This document shows, piece by piece, positions 18,157-25,805 of a DNA stretch of 34,939 nt. Position numbers and translations under genes: made by a program. The notes below the pieces were generated by a model, which was given only the letters and a program-made list of their open reading frames with translations, was not told the DNA's origin and did not search any database. Source of the DNA: Bacteroidota bacterium (lineage in GTDB: Bacteria; Bacteroidota; Bacteroidia; Flavobacteriales; Flavobacteriaceae). The first letter of the stretch is position 1. The number at the start of each line of letters is the position of its first letter. The stretch covers positions 1 through 34,939 of the forward strand of contig JAJRPL010000044.1 of NCBI GenBank assembly GCA_024280815.1, in the 5' to 3' direction.

Positions 18157-19559
18157 ATGAAAAAATACAATCTTAATACCCATCATAAAAAATAATTGCA
18201 GATACCATCACACCGGTAAGTGTCTATCTGAAAATTAGAGACCAATACCCTAACAGTATTTTATTAGAGAGTAGTGATTATCATGGCAATGACAATAGTT
18301 TTTCGTACATCTGTTTTAACCCGATAGCCTCTATAAAAGTTGAAAATGAAAAGATTACCCAAACTTTTCCTGATGGAAGTACAGAAGAACAACTAATTGA
18401 TGCAACTACTGATGTGCCAAATGTAATTCATCAATTTTCAAAACGATTTAAAGTTGATAATGACCAAGATTTTAAGTTTATAAACAACGGATTATTCGGT
18501 TATACAACCTATGATGCAGTACGTTATTTTGAGGATATTGAGATCTCTAAAAAAGAAAATTCTTTAAAAATTCCTGATATTTATTATGCTGTTTATCAAA
18601 ATATTATTGCCATTAACCATTTTAAAAATCATGCCTATATTTTTGCTCATTCCTATGATAATGATAGTAATATAGAAAGCATTCATCAATTGATAAAAGC
18701 ACAAAATTTCACCACTTATAAATTTACACAAGACGGAGAAATTAGTTCTAATTTAACAGACAATGAATACAAAGAACATGTGAAAATAGCAAAAAAACAT
18801 TGTGCAAGAGGTGATGTTTTTCAATTGGTATTGTCCAAAAAATTTACACAAAGCTTTAAAGGCGATGAGTTTAATGTGTATAGAACCTTACGAAGTATAA
18901 ATCCGTCACCATATTTATTCTATTTTGATTACGGAGATTTTAAAATTTTTGGAAGTTCACCAGAAGCACAGCTAATTGTAAATAATGGGTTGGCAGAAAT
19001 TCATCCGATTGCAGGAACATTTAAACGCTCAGGTAATGATGAAAAAGATGCTGAATTGGCAAAGAAATTATCGGTAGATGAAAAAGAAAATGCAGAGCAT
19101 GTCATGCTGGTTGATTTGGCAAGAAATGATTTAAGCAGACATGGTAGTCAGGTTAAAGTTGAAACCTATAGAGAGGTTCAATTTTTTTCACATGTTATCC
19201 ATTTGGTAAGTAAAGTCATAGGAAAGAAAAATAAAGATACCACGACTATGCAGATGGTGGCAGACACATTTACTGCAGGTACATTGAGTGGAGCTCCTAA
19301 GCATAGAGCGATGCAATTGATTGAACAATATGAAAAAACGAGTAGAGCTTTTTATGGTGGGGCGATAGGTTTTATGGATTTTGATGGTAATTATAACCAC
19401 GCTATTATGATTCGTACTTTTTTAAGTAAAAACCATGAATTGCATTGGCAAGCAGGTGCAGGGTTGGTGTCAAAATCAGAACCAGAAAACGAATTACAAG
19501 AAGTATACAACAAATTAGGAGCCTTGACAAAAGCGATTGAGTTGGCTGAACGAGTATAA
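18157..19559 (+). pseudogene. trpE: Anthranilate synthase component I, with one frameshift near the start
   Basis: ATG 18157 starts MKKYNLNTHHKK, then an A6 tract (18187-18192) runs into TAA. With one extra A the frame continues without interruption as IIADTITPVSVYLKIRDQYP to TAA 19557-19559 and gives a normal 467-residue TrpE. Visible features are the early LLESSD motif of the Trp-binding N-terminal domain, the chorismate-binding domain with SPYLFYFDYGDF, GSSPEAQL, PIAGTFKR, DLARNDLSR, GTLSGAPKHRAMQLI and GGAIGFMDF, and a final QAGAGLVSKSEPENE. Starting at the later ATG 18414 would delete the N-terminal domain and is unlikely to be the native form. With TrpG it converts chorismate and Gln to anthranilate. 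As the operon is otherwise complete, an A7-to-A6 sequencing error is plausible. Confidence 0.9.
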
Positions 19560-19569
19560 ATAATAAAAT

Positions 19570-19608
19570 CCCCTTTCTCTCGACACTTCGGGATTGAAAG
19601 GGTTAGAG
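19570..19608. repeat. GC-rich palindromic element, trpE-trpG junction
   Basis: Arms CCCTTTC (19571-19577) and GAAAGGG (19596-19602), with CTCGA/TTCGGG-like inner bases. It belongs to the dispersed palindrome family found through the trp operon. It places a TTG in frame before trpG that is not the likely start. Confidence 0.6.
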
Positions 19609-19614
19609 ATAGAA

Positions 19615-20163
19615 ATGAAAAAAATATTAGTCATAGATAATTACGATAGTTTTACGTATAATTTAGTCCATTATTTAGAGGACTTAGGTTGTGAAGTAAC
19701 CGTAAAACGAAACGATAAATTAACCTTAGAAGAAGTTCAACCTTTTGATAAAATTGTATTATCACCAGGCCCAGGTATCCCTGATGAAGCAGGTTTATTA
19801 AAACCAATTATCAAAAAATACGCAGCCACCAAAAGTATTTTAGGTGTCTGTTTGGGGCAACAAGCTATTGCAGAAGTTTTTGGTGGAAAAATTATCAATC
19901 TAGATACCGTTTATCATGGAGTTGCTACGGAAATTGAGCAAAAAGTAGATGATGAAGTATTGTTTAAAGGATTGCATAAAACCTTAACTGTTGGTCGTTA
20001 TCATTCTTGGGTGGTTGACACCAATTTACCAGAAGTATTAGAGGTCACTTCGGTTGATAAAAACGGACAAATCATGTCTTTACGACATAAAACATATGAT
20101 GTGAAAGCAGTACAGTTTCATCCAGAATCGGTATTAACACCAGATGGAAAACAACTATTATAA
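19615..20163 (+). CDS. trpG: Anthranilate synthase component II (glutamine amidotransferase)
   Basis: ATG 19615 is chosen because MKKILVIDNYDSFTYNLVHY is the canonical TrpG start; an in-frame TTG at 19594 would only add residues from the upstream palindrome. The 182-residue class I amidotransferase has the LSPGPG oxyanion region (residues 49-54), nucleophile Cys79 in GVCLGQQ, and His169/Glu171 in VQFHPES. It supplies ammonia from glutamine to TrpE. It is a separate polypeptide, not fused to TrpD. Length is typical of the family, with a slightly short C-terminus. Confidence 0.95.
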   Translation: MKKILVIDNYDSFTYNLVHYLEDLGCEVTVKRNDKLTLEEVQPFDKIVLSPGPGIPDEAGLLKPIIKKYAATKSILGVCLGQQAIAEVFGGKIINLDTVYHGVATEIEQKVDDEVLFKGLHKTLTVGRYHSWVVDTNLPEVLEVTSVDKNGQIMSLRHKTYDVKAVQFHPESVLTPDGKQLL

Positions 20164-20205
20164 AATTGGATAAAGAATTAAAAGACGATTATTAACTTAA
20201 CAATT

Positions 20206-20232
20206 CCTCCCCTTTGGGGAGGTTAGGAGGGG
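20206..20232. repeat. GC-rich palindromic element, trpG-trpD junction
   Basis: CCTCCCC / GGGGAGG around TTT, followed by TTAGGAGGGG. It ends one base before the trpD ATG, so the element directly forms the trpD translation-start region. Confidence 0.7.
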
Positions 20233-20233
20233 A

Positions 20234-21235
20234 ATGAAACAACTATTAAACAGATTAATCAATCACGAAACCATATCGAAAGAAGAGGCAAAACAAGTAT
20301 TGGTAAATATTTCGAAAGGAGATTATAATCAAAATCAGATTGCCTCATTTTTAACGGTATATATGATGCGAAGTGTTACTGTTGAAGAGTTAGAAGGTTT
20401 TAGAGATGCCTTGTTAGAATTGTGTATTGCCATAGATTTGTCTGATTACAATACCGTTGATTTATGTGGTACAGGTGGTGATGGTAAAAACACCTTCAAT
20501 ATTTCTACATTGTCTTCTTTTGTAACTGCTGGGGCAGGAGTACATGTAACCAAACATGGTAATTACGGAGTGTCTTCAATTTCAGGTTCTAGTAATGTGA
20601 TGGAATTTTTAGGGATAAAATTCAGTAATGATAAAGATTTTTTGAAGATGTGTTTAGACCAAGCAGGAATTTGTGTGTTGCATGCACCATTATTTCATCC
20701 TGCTATGAAAAACGTAGCACCTATCCGTAAAGCATTGGGTGTAAAAACTTTTTTTAATATGTTAGGGCCAATGGTAAATCCGTCTTTTCCAAAAAATCAA
20801 TTGGTAGGCGTTTTTAATTTAGAACTGGCGAGAATGTATAGTTATCTCTATCAAAAATCAGATAAAAATTTTACCATTTTACATGCCTTGGATGGTTATG
20901 ATGAAATTTCTTTAACAGGAGCTACAAAAATGATTTCTAATTATACGGAAACTATTCTAAGTCCAGTAGATTTTGGCGTAGATAAAATTCAACAATCTGA
21001 TATATTTGGTGGAAATACCGTTGAAGAATCTGCCAAAATATTTATGAAAGTGATAAGTGGAGAAGGTACAGAAGCTCAAAACAATGTAGTTTCTGCGAAT
21101 GCAGGAATGGCAATTGCAACCGTTAAAAATTTAAATCCAAAAGAAGGCTTTGAACTGGCAAAAGAATCATTATTGAGAGGTAAAGGGTTAGAAACGTTGA
21201 AAAAGTTACAAGAAAAAAGTAGACAGTTGAAATAA
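20234..21235 (+). CDS. trpD: Anthranilate phosphoribosyltransferase
   Basis: The protein has 333 residues, the usual length. It transfers phosphoribose from PRPP to anthranilate. Motifs: GTGGDGKNTFNIST (PRPP/phosphate loop), VTKHGNYGVSSISGSSNVME, HPAMKNVAPIRKALGVKTFFNMLGP, and LDGYDEISLTGAT (Mg-binding acidic pair region). The N-terminal helical bundle begins at MKQLLNRLINHETISKEEA. It begins one base after the palindrome at 20206-20232 and is cotranscribed with trpG and trpC. Confidence 0.96.
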   Translation: MKQLLNRLINHETISKEEAKQVLVNISKGDYNQNQIASFLTVYMMRSVTVEELEGFRDALLELCIAIDLSDYNTVDLCGTGGDGKNTFNISTLSSFVTAGAGVHVTKHGNYGVSSISGSSNVMEFLGIKFSNDKDFLKMCLDQAGICVLHAPLFHPAMKNVAPIRKALGVKTFFNMLGPMVNPSFPKNQLVGVFNLELARMYSYLYQKSDKNFTILHALDGYDEISLTGATKMISNYTETILSPVDFGVDKIQQSDIFGGNTVEESAKIFMKVISGEGTEAQNNVVSANAGMAIATVKNLNPKEGFELAKESLLRGKGLETLKKLQEKSRQLK

Positions 21236-21257
21236 ATATATAAACTAAAAATAAAAG

Positions 21258-21292
21258 TCCTTTCTCCTTTGGAGAGAGGATTTAGGAGAGAG
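21258..21292. repeat. GC-rich palindromic element, trpD-trpC junction
   Basis: CCTTTCTCC / GGAGAGAGG around TTT, with a further TTAGGAGAGAGG, directly before the trpC ATG at 21294. It has the same plan as 20206-20232 (arms, then TTAGGAG...). Confidence 0.65.
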
Positions 21293-21293
21293 G

Positions 21294-22073
21294 ATGAACA
21301 TACTAGACAAAATAATAGCAGACAAAAGAAAGGAAGTCGCCTTAAAAAAGGAACACATTCCAGTTCAACTACTAGAGCAGATACCTTTTTTTGAACGGGC
21401 AACCATTTCTTTGGCAAATAATTTAAGAAATAGCTCAACGGGAATTATAGCAGAATTTAAAAGAAAATCTCCTTCAAAATCTATAATTAATAATACAGCT
21501 ACTGTTGAAGATGTTGCTTTTGGATATGAAAATGCAGGAGTTTGTGGTATGTCAGTTTTAACCGATGAAATTTATTTTGGGGGCACTTTAGATGATTTAA
21601 TACTCGCCAGAGAAAGTTGTAATTTACCACTATTACGAAAGGATTTTGTTATTGATGAATATCAATTGTTAGAAGCTAAAGCTTTTGGTGCTGATGTTAT
21701 TTTATTAATCGCAGCGGTATTGACCAAACAAGAAATCAAACAATTTTCAACCTTTGCAAAAGAATTAGGGTTAGATGTATTGTTAGAAGTACACGATGAA
21801 AAAGAATTACAAAAATCTATCATGCCAAGCTTAGATATGTTAGGTGTAAACAATAGAAATTTAAAAACTTTTGAAGTGAGTTTAGATATGAGTAAAGAGC
21901 TGGCAAGTAAAATACCGAATGATTTTGTAAAAGTTTCTGAAAGTGGTATTAGTTCAGTTGAAGCCATAAAAGAATTAAAACCTTATGGGTATCAAGGGTT
22001 TTTGATAGGCGAGAATTTTATGAAAACTGAAAATCCTGGAGAAAGTGCTAAGAAGTTTATTAGCCTCCTCTAA
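21294..22073 (+). CDS. trpC: Indole-3-glycerol phosphate synthase
   Basis: The protein has 259 residues, a TIM barrel that decarboxylates and cyclises CdRP to indole-3-glycerol phosphate. Motifs: MNILDKIIADKRKEVALKK start, AEFKRKSPSK (catalytic Lys), VLTDEIYFGG, LLRKDFVIDEYQL (catalytic Lys), LLEVHDEKEL, GVNNRNLKTFEV, and SESGI with FLIGENFM at the phosphate site. The C-terminus (FISLL) runs into the palindrome at 22063-22102, which supplies the stop TAA. The original C-terminus may have been slightly altered by that insertion. Confidence 0.96.
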   Translation: MNILDKIIADKRKEVALKKEHIPVQLLEQIPFFERATISLANNLRNSSTGIIAEFKRKSPSKSIINNTATVEDVAFGYENAGVCGMSVLTDEIYFGGTLDDLILARESCNLPLLRKDFVIDEYQLLEAKAFGADVILLIAAVLTKQEIKQFSTFAKELGLDVLLEVHDEKELQKSIMPSLDMLGVNNRNLKTFEVSLDMSKELASKIPNDFVKVSESGISSVEAIKELKPYGYQGFLIGENFMKTENPGESAKKFISLL

Positions 22074-22102
22074 CTCCTACAAAGGAGGGGAATTAAGAGG
22101 TT
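22063..22102. repeat. GC-rich palindromic element overlapping the end of trpC
   Basis: CCTCCT and AGGAGG arms (about 22064-22087) around ACAA-type loop bases, followed by GGAATTAAGAGGTT. It overlaps the last codons and stop of trpC and looks like the reverse orientation of the elements before trpD and trpC. Confidence 0.6.
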
Positions 22103-22129
22103 AATATTTTTAAAATTAAGAATTAAGTA

Positions 22130-22861
22130 ATGAGTGTAGAACAAGACAAATTCTTTCCCTTCGAGGGAGATGCCGAAAGGCAGAGGGGGCTCAAAATCTG
22201 CGGTATGAAACACCAAGAAAATATCCTAGCAGTTGCTGCATTGCAACCAGACTATCTAGGTTTTATTTTCTATGAAAAATCTGCCCGTTTTTTTGATGGA
22301 GAAATACCCGATTTACCTAAAAACATCAAAAAAGTAGGTGTTTTTGTAGACGCTTCTGTTGAATATATTCTTAAAAAAGTAATTGAATATGATTTGCAAG
22401 CAGTACAATTACATGGCAATGAGTCACCTGAATTTTGTGAAGTATTACTTCGTCACCCTGTCCCGAAGTCTCGGGAGTATTCAGGGTCTCATCAAACAGA
22501 AATCATCAAAGTCTTTTCCATAAAAGACACCTTTAATTTCTCAGTTTTAAAAGCCTATGAAGAAGTGTGTGATTACTTTTTATTCGATACCAAAGGAAAA
22601 AAACCTGGAGGGAATGGTTATACGTTTAATTGGGAAGTGTTAAAAGAGTACCCATCAACAAAACCCTATTTTTTAAGTGGTGGTATTGGGCTTGAAGAAG
22701 TTGACAACATATTGTCTTTCCTGCGTAGGCAGCCCCGAAACTTCGGGGCAAAATATTGCTACGCCATCGACGTAAACAGTAAGTTTGAAATCAAACCAGG
22801 ATTAAAAGATATAGATAAATTAAAAGAATTTAAAAAGAACTTGTCATTTCTATTGAGATGA
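22130..22861 (+). CDS. trpF: Phosphoribosylanthranilate isomerase with translated palindrome insertions
   Basis: The 243-residue product is about 40 longer than the usual 200 or so. Catalytic Cys24 lies in KICGM, and GVFVDA, AVQLHG, FDTKGKKPGGNGYTFNW, FLSGGIG and AIDVNSKFE are all present, so the TIM barrel is recognisable. Because KICGM normally starts at about residue 4, and 22130 is the only in-frame upstream ATG seen, residues 2-20 (DKFFPFEGDAERQRG) are translated from a palindrome. Two more palindromes encode LRHPVPKSREYSGSHQT (between strands, before IIKVFS) and RRQPRNFGAK (before YCYAIDV). All keep the frame and fall in loops. It isomerises PRA to CdRP. Activity is plausible but untested. 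Confidence 0.88.
   Translation: MSVEQDKFFPFEGDAERQRGLKICGMKHQENILAVAALQPDYLGFIFYEKSARFFDGEIPDLPKNIKKVGVFVDASVEYILKKVIEYDLQAVQLHGNESPEFCEVLLRHPVPKSREYSGSHQTEIIKVFSIKDTFNFSVLKAYEEVCDYFLFDTKGKKPGGNGYTFNWEVLKEYPSTKPYFLSGGIGLEEVDNILSFLRRQPRNFGAKYCYAIDVNSKFEIKPGLKDIDKLKEFKKNLSFLLR
22151..22189. repeat. Palindromic element inside the trpF coding start
   Basis: Nested arms CCCTTCGAGGG and TGCCGAAAGGCA followed by GAGGGGG. It is read in frame as part of the TrpF N-terminal extension. Confidence 0.65.
22452..22492. repeat. Palindromic element inside trpF (middle)
   Basis: Outer arms ACCCTG / CAGGGT and inner arms TCCCGA / TCGGGA (loop AGTC). The ends GTCA...TCTCAT match the ends of the element at 24191-24217. 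It is read in frame in TrpF. Confidence 0.75.
22715..22765. repeat. Palindromic element inside trpF (near 3' end)
   Basis: Inner arms CCCCGAA / TTCGGGG (22733-22748) nested in GCGTAG (22723-22728) / CTACGC (22759-22764). It starts GTCTTTCCTGCG, resembling a GTCATTCCTGCG-type terminus. It is translated in frame, adding about 10 residues. Confidence 0.7.
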
Positions 22862-22919
22862 AAATTCAAATAAAATTAAACAAGTGACCGCTTTAAACTA
22901 AGAATATAAATTGAAAGGT

Positions 22920-22951
22920 TGTCCCCTTGAGGGGACTTTAGGGGTGTTTGA
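22920..22951. repeat. GC-rich palindromic element, trpF-trpB junction
   Basis: GTCCCCTTGAGGGGAC (22921-22936) followed by TTTAGGGGTG. It has the same arms-plus-TTAGGGG plan as the junction elements before trpD and trpC. Confidence 0.7.
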
Positions 22952-23003
22952 TATTGACACTAAAAACATTAAACTCCCATCTTAATAGTAACATAATAGT
23001 ATT

Positions 23004-24185
23004 ATGAATTACAACACAAACGAGAAAGGCTACTACGGAGAGTTCGGCGGAGCTTACATTCCAGAAATGCTTTATCCTAATGTAGAAGAATTACGTCAGA
23101 ATTATCTTAAAATAATGGAAGAACCTTCTTTTCAAAAAGAATTTAATCAACTATTGAAAGATTATGTGGGTAGACCTTCTCCATTGTATTTTGCAAAACG
23201 CTTATCAGAAAAATACAAGACAAAAATTTACTTAAAACGAGAAGATTTAAACCATACTGGAGCACATAAAATCAACAATACTATTGGTCAGATATTGATG
23301 GCAAAACGTTTGGGTAAATCTCGAATTATTGCTGAAACTGGGGCTGGTCAACACGGTGTGGCTACTGCAACGGTTTGTGCTTTGATGGGATTAGAATGTA
23401 TCGTGTATATGGGCGAAATTGATATTGCTCGTCAAGCACCTAATGTTGCTAGAATGAAAATGTTAGGAGCAACTGTTGTGCCTGCTTTATCAGGAAGTAG
23501 AACGCTTAAAGATGCAACGAATGAAGCCATAAGAGATTGGATAAATAACCCTGTAGATACTTATTATATTATAGGCTCTGTAGTTGGCCCTCATCCTTAT
23601 CCAGACATGGTAGCACGTTTTCAGGCAATAATTTCTGAGGAAATAAAATGGCAATTAAATGAGCATGAGGATAGAGAAAACCCAGATGTTGTGATTGCTT
23701 GTGTTGGAGGGGGAAGTAATGCCGCTGGTGCATATTATCATTATTTAGATAATTTAGAGGTGAAACTAATTGCGGTAGAAGCTGCAGGTTTAGGTATTGA
23801 TTCAGGTGAAAGTGCTGCTACTTCTGTTTTGGGAAAAGAAGGAATTATCCACGGAAGTAAAACCTTATTAATGCAAACGGAAGACGGACAAATAACTGAA
23901 CCTTATTCAATTTCTGCTGGATTAGATTACCCTGGTGTTGGGCCATTACACGCTCATTTATTTGAAACTAAAAGAGCAGAATTCGTTTCGGTAACTGATG
24001 ATGAAGCTATGAAAGCTGGCATAGAATTATGTGAGTTAGAAGGCATTATCCCTGCTATAGAAAGTGCTCACGCTTTGGCTATTTTTGAAAAACAAACATT
24101 TAAACCAGAAGAGGTAGTTATTCTAAATTTATCGGGTAGAGGTGATAAAGATTTGAATACGTATATTGATTATTTCGGATTATAA
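23004..24185 (+). CDS. trpB: Tryptophan synthase beta chain
   Basis: The protein has 393 residues, a PLP enzyme that condenses indole with serine. The start [21 protein letters not shown] is typical of the TrpB1 type that pairs with TrpA. Lys89 in HTGAHKINN binds [16 protein letters not shown] carries the catalytic Glu loop; GGGSNAAG forms the phosphate cup; LSGRGDKD is the C-terminal signature. It is a complete, normal-length gene. It is separated from trpA by an inserted GIY-YIG unit (24191-24540), which is unusual because trpB and trpA are normally adjacent or overlapping. Confidence 0.97.
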   Translation: MNYNTNEKGYYGEFGGAYIPEMLYPNVEELRQNYLKIMEEPSFQKEFNQLLKDYVGRPSPLYFAKRLSEKYKTKIYLKREDLNHTGAHKINNTIGQILMAKRLGKSRIIAETGAGQHGVATATVCALMGLECIVYMGEIDIARQAPNVARMKMLGATVVPALSGSRTLKDATNEAIRDWINNPVDTYYIIGSVVGPHPYPDMVARFQAIISEEIKWQLNEHEDRENPDVVIACVGGGSNAAGAYYHYLDNLEVKLIAVEAAGLGIDSGESAATSVLGKEGIIHGSKTLLMQTEDGQITEPYSISAGLDYPGVGPLHAHLFETKRAEFVSVTDDEAMKAGIELCELEGIIPAIESAHALAIFEKQTFKPEEVVILNLSGRGDKDLNTYIDYFGL

Positions 24186-24190
24186 ATTTT

Positions 24191-24217
24191 GTCATTTCCG
24201 CTTTCGCGGAAATCTCA
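24191..24217. repeat. Left inverted palindromic repeat of the GIY-YIG unit
   Basis: GTCATTTCCGC / GCGGAAATCTC around TTTC. Preceded by TTTT, it forms, with 24514-24540, a pair of inverted terminal elements (TTTTGTCATT at the left edge, AATGACAAAA at the right edge). Confidence 0.75.
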
Positions 24218-24229
24218 TAAATAGTATTT

Positions 24230-24514
24230 ATGCACATGTTTTATGTTTACATATTAACAAATAAGAATCATACAACTTTATATATTGGGATGACTAATAA
24301 TTTAAAGAGGAGGTTAATTCAGCATAAAAATGGAAAGAAAAATTCATTTTCAGTAAGATATAATTTAGATAAACTAGTTTATTTTGAAACTACAAAGTAT
24401 GTCTTAAATGCGATTAAGAGAGAAAAGCAACTAAAAAAGTGGAATAGAGAGTGGAAAAATAACCTAATAAATGGACTGAATCCAGATTGGAATGACCTTT
24501 CGGATAATTTTTAG
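24230..24514 (+). CDS. Small GIY-YIG nuclease-domain protein, inserted between trpB and trpA
   Basis: The protein has 94 residues (or 92 from ATG 24236). It consists of just one GIY-YIG domain: FYVYILTNKNHTTLYIGMT carries the two signature strands (YVYIL and LYIGMT), LKRRLIQHK the conserved Arg helix, and AIKREKQLKKWNREWK the helix with the metal-binding Glu. The family (YhbQ / UPF0213-like small proteins) is common in Bacteroidota and its cellular role is not settled; endonuclease activity is inferred from the fold. The stop TAG shares its last base with the right palindrome, and the start lies 13 bases after the left one. The gene and repeats make a compact 350-base unit within the trp operon. 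Confidence 0.87.
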   Translation: MHMFYVYILTNKNHTTLYIGMTNNLKRRLIQHKNGKKNSFSVRYNLDKLVYFETTKYVLNAIKREKQLKKWNREWKNNLINGLNPDWNDLSDNF

Positions 24515-24540
24515 AGATTCCCTCTTGCGAGGGAATGACA
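24514..24540. repeat. Right inverted palindromic repeat of the GIY-YIG unit
   Basis: GAGATTCCCTC / GAGGGAATGAC around TTGC. Its reverse complement has the same GTCATT...AATCTC termini as the left copy but a different stem (CCCTC versus TCCGC), so ends are conserved while stems vary. Confidence 0.75.
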
Positions 24541-24553
24541 AAACATACACTAA

Positions 24554-25321
24554 ATGATGAACAGAATAAACCAAAAACTACAAGAGGATAAAAATTTATT
24601 ATCCATTTATTTCACAGCAGGATATCCAAAACTAGAAGATACAGTTAGTATTATTCAAAATTTAGAAAAATCTGGTGTAGATATGATAGAAATAGGCTTG
24701 CCTTTTAGCGATCCGTTGGCAGACGGCCCAACTATCCAAGCTAGTTCAACGCAAGCGTTGAAAAACGGAATGACAACCAAATTACTTTTTGAACAATTGA
24801 AAGACATTCGTAAAACGGTAAATATTCCATTGATTATTATGGGTTATTTCAATCCTATGTTACAATATGGTGTTGAAGCATTTTGTAAAAAGTGTCAAGA
24901 AATTGGTGTTGACGGACTGATAATTCCAGATTTACCTGTTGATGAATTTCATGAAAAGTACAAAACTATTTTTGAGAAATACGGACTCATTAATGTATTT
25001 TTAATCACACCGCAAACTTCTGATGAACGTATCAAATATGTAGATTCTATTTCTAACGGATTTATCTATATGGTCAGTTCAGCAAGTGTTACCGGTAGTC
25101 AGTCAGGTTTTGGCTCTGAACAAACCGATTACTTTAAACGTATTGCAGATATGAACCTTAAAAACCCTCAAATTGTAGGTTTTGGTATTTCAAATACTAA
25201 AACATTTACTCAAGCTACAAAACATACAAAAGGAGCTATAATAGGTTCTGCATTTATCAAACACCTAACAGAAAACGGTGTTGATACGATTGGTGAATTT
25301 GCAAAAAAAATACTAGAGTAA
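24554..25321 (+). CDS. trpA: Tryptophan synthase alpha chain
   Basis: The protein has 255 residues, a TIM barrel that cleaves indole-3-glycerol phosphate to indole and G3P. Catalytic residues are Glu46 (DMIEIGLPFSDP) and Asp57 (LADGPT); the phosphate site is formed by GFGISNTK and GAIIGSAFIK. The YMVSSASVTGSQSGF loop 6 is conserved. ATG 24557 is an equally possible start. The stop TAA overlaps the following ATG (25321), so translation is coupled to trmL. It is the last trp enzyme of the operon. Confidence 0.96.
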   Translation: MMNRINQKLQEDKNLLSIYFTAGYPKLEDTVSIIQNLEKSGVDMIEIGLPFSDPLADGPTIQASSTQALKNGMTTKLLFEQLKDIRKTVNIPLIIMGYFNPMLQYGVEAFCKKCQEIGVDGLIIPDLPVDEFHEKYKTIFEKYGLINVFLITPQTSDERIKYVDSISNGFIYMVSSASVTGSQSGFGSEQTDYFKRIADMNLKNPQIVGFGISNTKTFTQATKHTKGAIIGSAFIKHLTENGVDTIGEFAKKILE

Positions 25322-25776
25322 TGGCAATGAATATTGTTTTGATTGAGCCTGAAATTCCGAATAATACAGGTAATATTGGTAGACTAAGCTTGGCTTCAGG
25401 ATCAAATTTACATTTGGTAAAACCTTTTGGTTTTGAAATTAGTGATGCCAGATTAAAACGAGCAGGCTTAGATTATTGGCAACACTTATCGGTAATTATT
25501 TATGAGAATATTGAAGATTTTTTTATTAAGAATAAAGACAAAAAAATGGTGTTTTTATCCAGTCATGGAAAAAAGGAGCATTGGTCAATAAATTTTGAAG
25601 ATGAGTTATTTCTTGTTTTCGGAAAGGAATCTCTAGGCTTACCTAAAAATATTTTAGAAAAACATTCTGAGAAACTCTACAAAATTCCGTTGTACAGCGA
25701 ACATATAAGAAGCTTAAATATTGCAAACGCTGTGAGTATTGTTGTTTATGAGGGTTTGAAACAACTTAAAGGATAA
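25321..25776 (+). CDS. trmL: tRNA (cytidine(34)-2'-O)-methyltransferase, SPOUT family
   Basis: The protein has 151 residues; the typical start is either ATG 25321 or ATG 25327 (MNIVLIEPEIPNNTGNIGRL). SPOUT/TrmH motifs: the N-terminal EPEIPNNTGNIGR, middle LVFGKESLGLPKNIL, and C-terminal IPLYSEHIRSLNIANAVSIVVYEGL, which build the trefoil-knot AdoMet site. It 2'-O-methylates the wobble base of some leucine tRNAs. It overlaps the trpA stop by one base, so it is probably part of the trp transcript; no metabolic reason is apparent. Confidence 0.93.
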   Translation: MAMNIVLIEPEIPNNTGNIGRLSLASGSNLHLVKPFGFEISDARLKRAGLDYWQHLSVIIYENIEDFFIKNKDKKMVFLSSHGKKEHWSINFEDELFLVFGKESLGLPKNILEKHSEKLYKIPLYSEHIRSLNIANAVSIVVYEGLKQLKG

Positions 25777-25805
25777 TTACTATCTTTACTGCATAACTTT
25801 TTTGA

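Noticed and set aside
18414-19559. trpE starting at ATG 18414
   Set aside because: The conserved N-terminal part is encoded upstream to ATG 18157 once a single A is restored in the A6 tract, so 18414 is internal.
19594-19614. trpG start at TTG 19594
   Set aside because: The added residues come from the palindrome; ATG 19615 gives the canonical MKKILVIDNYDSF start.
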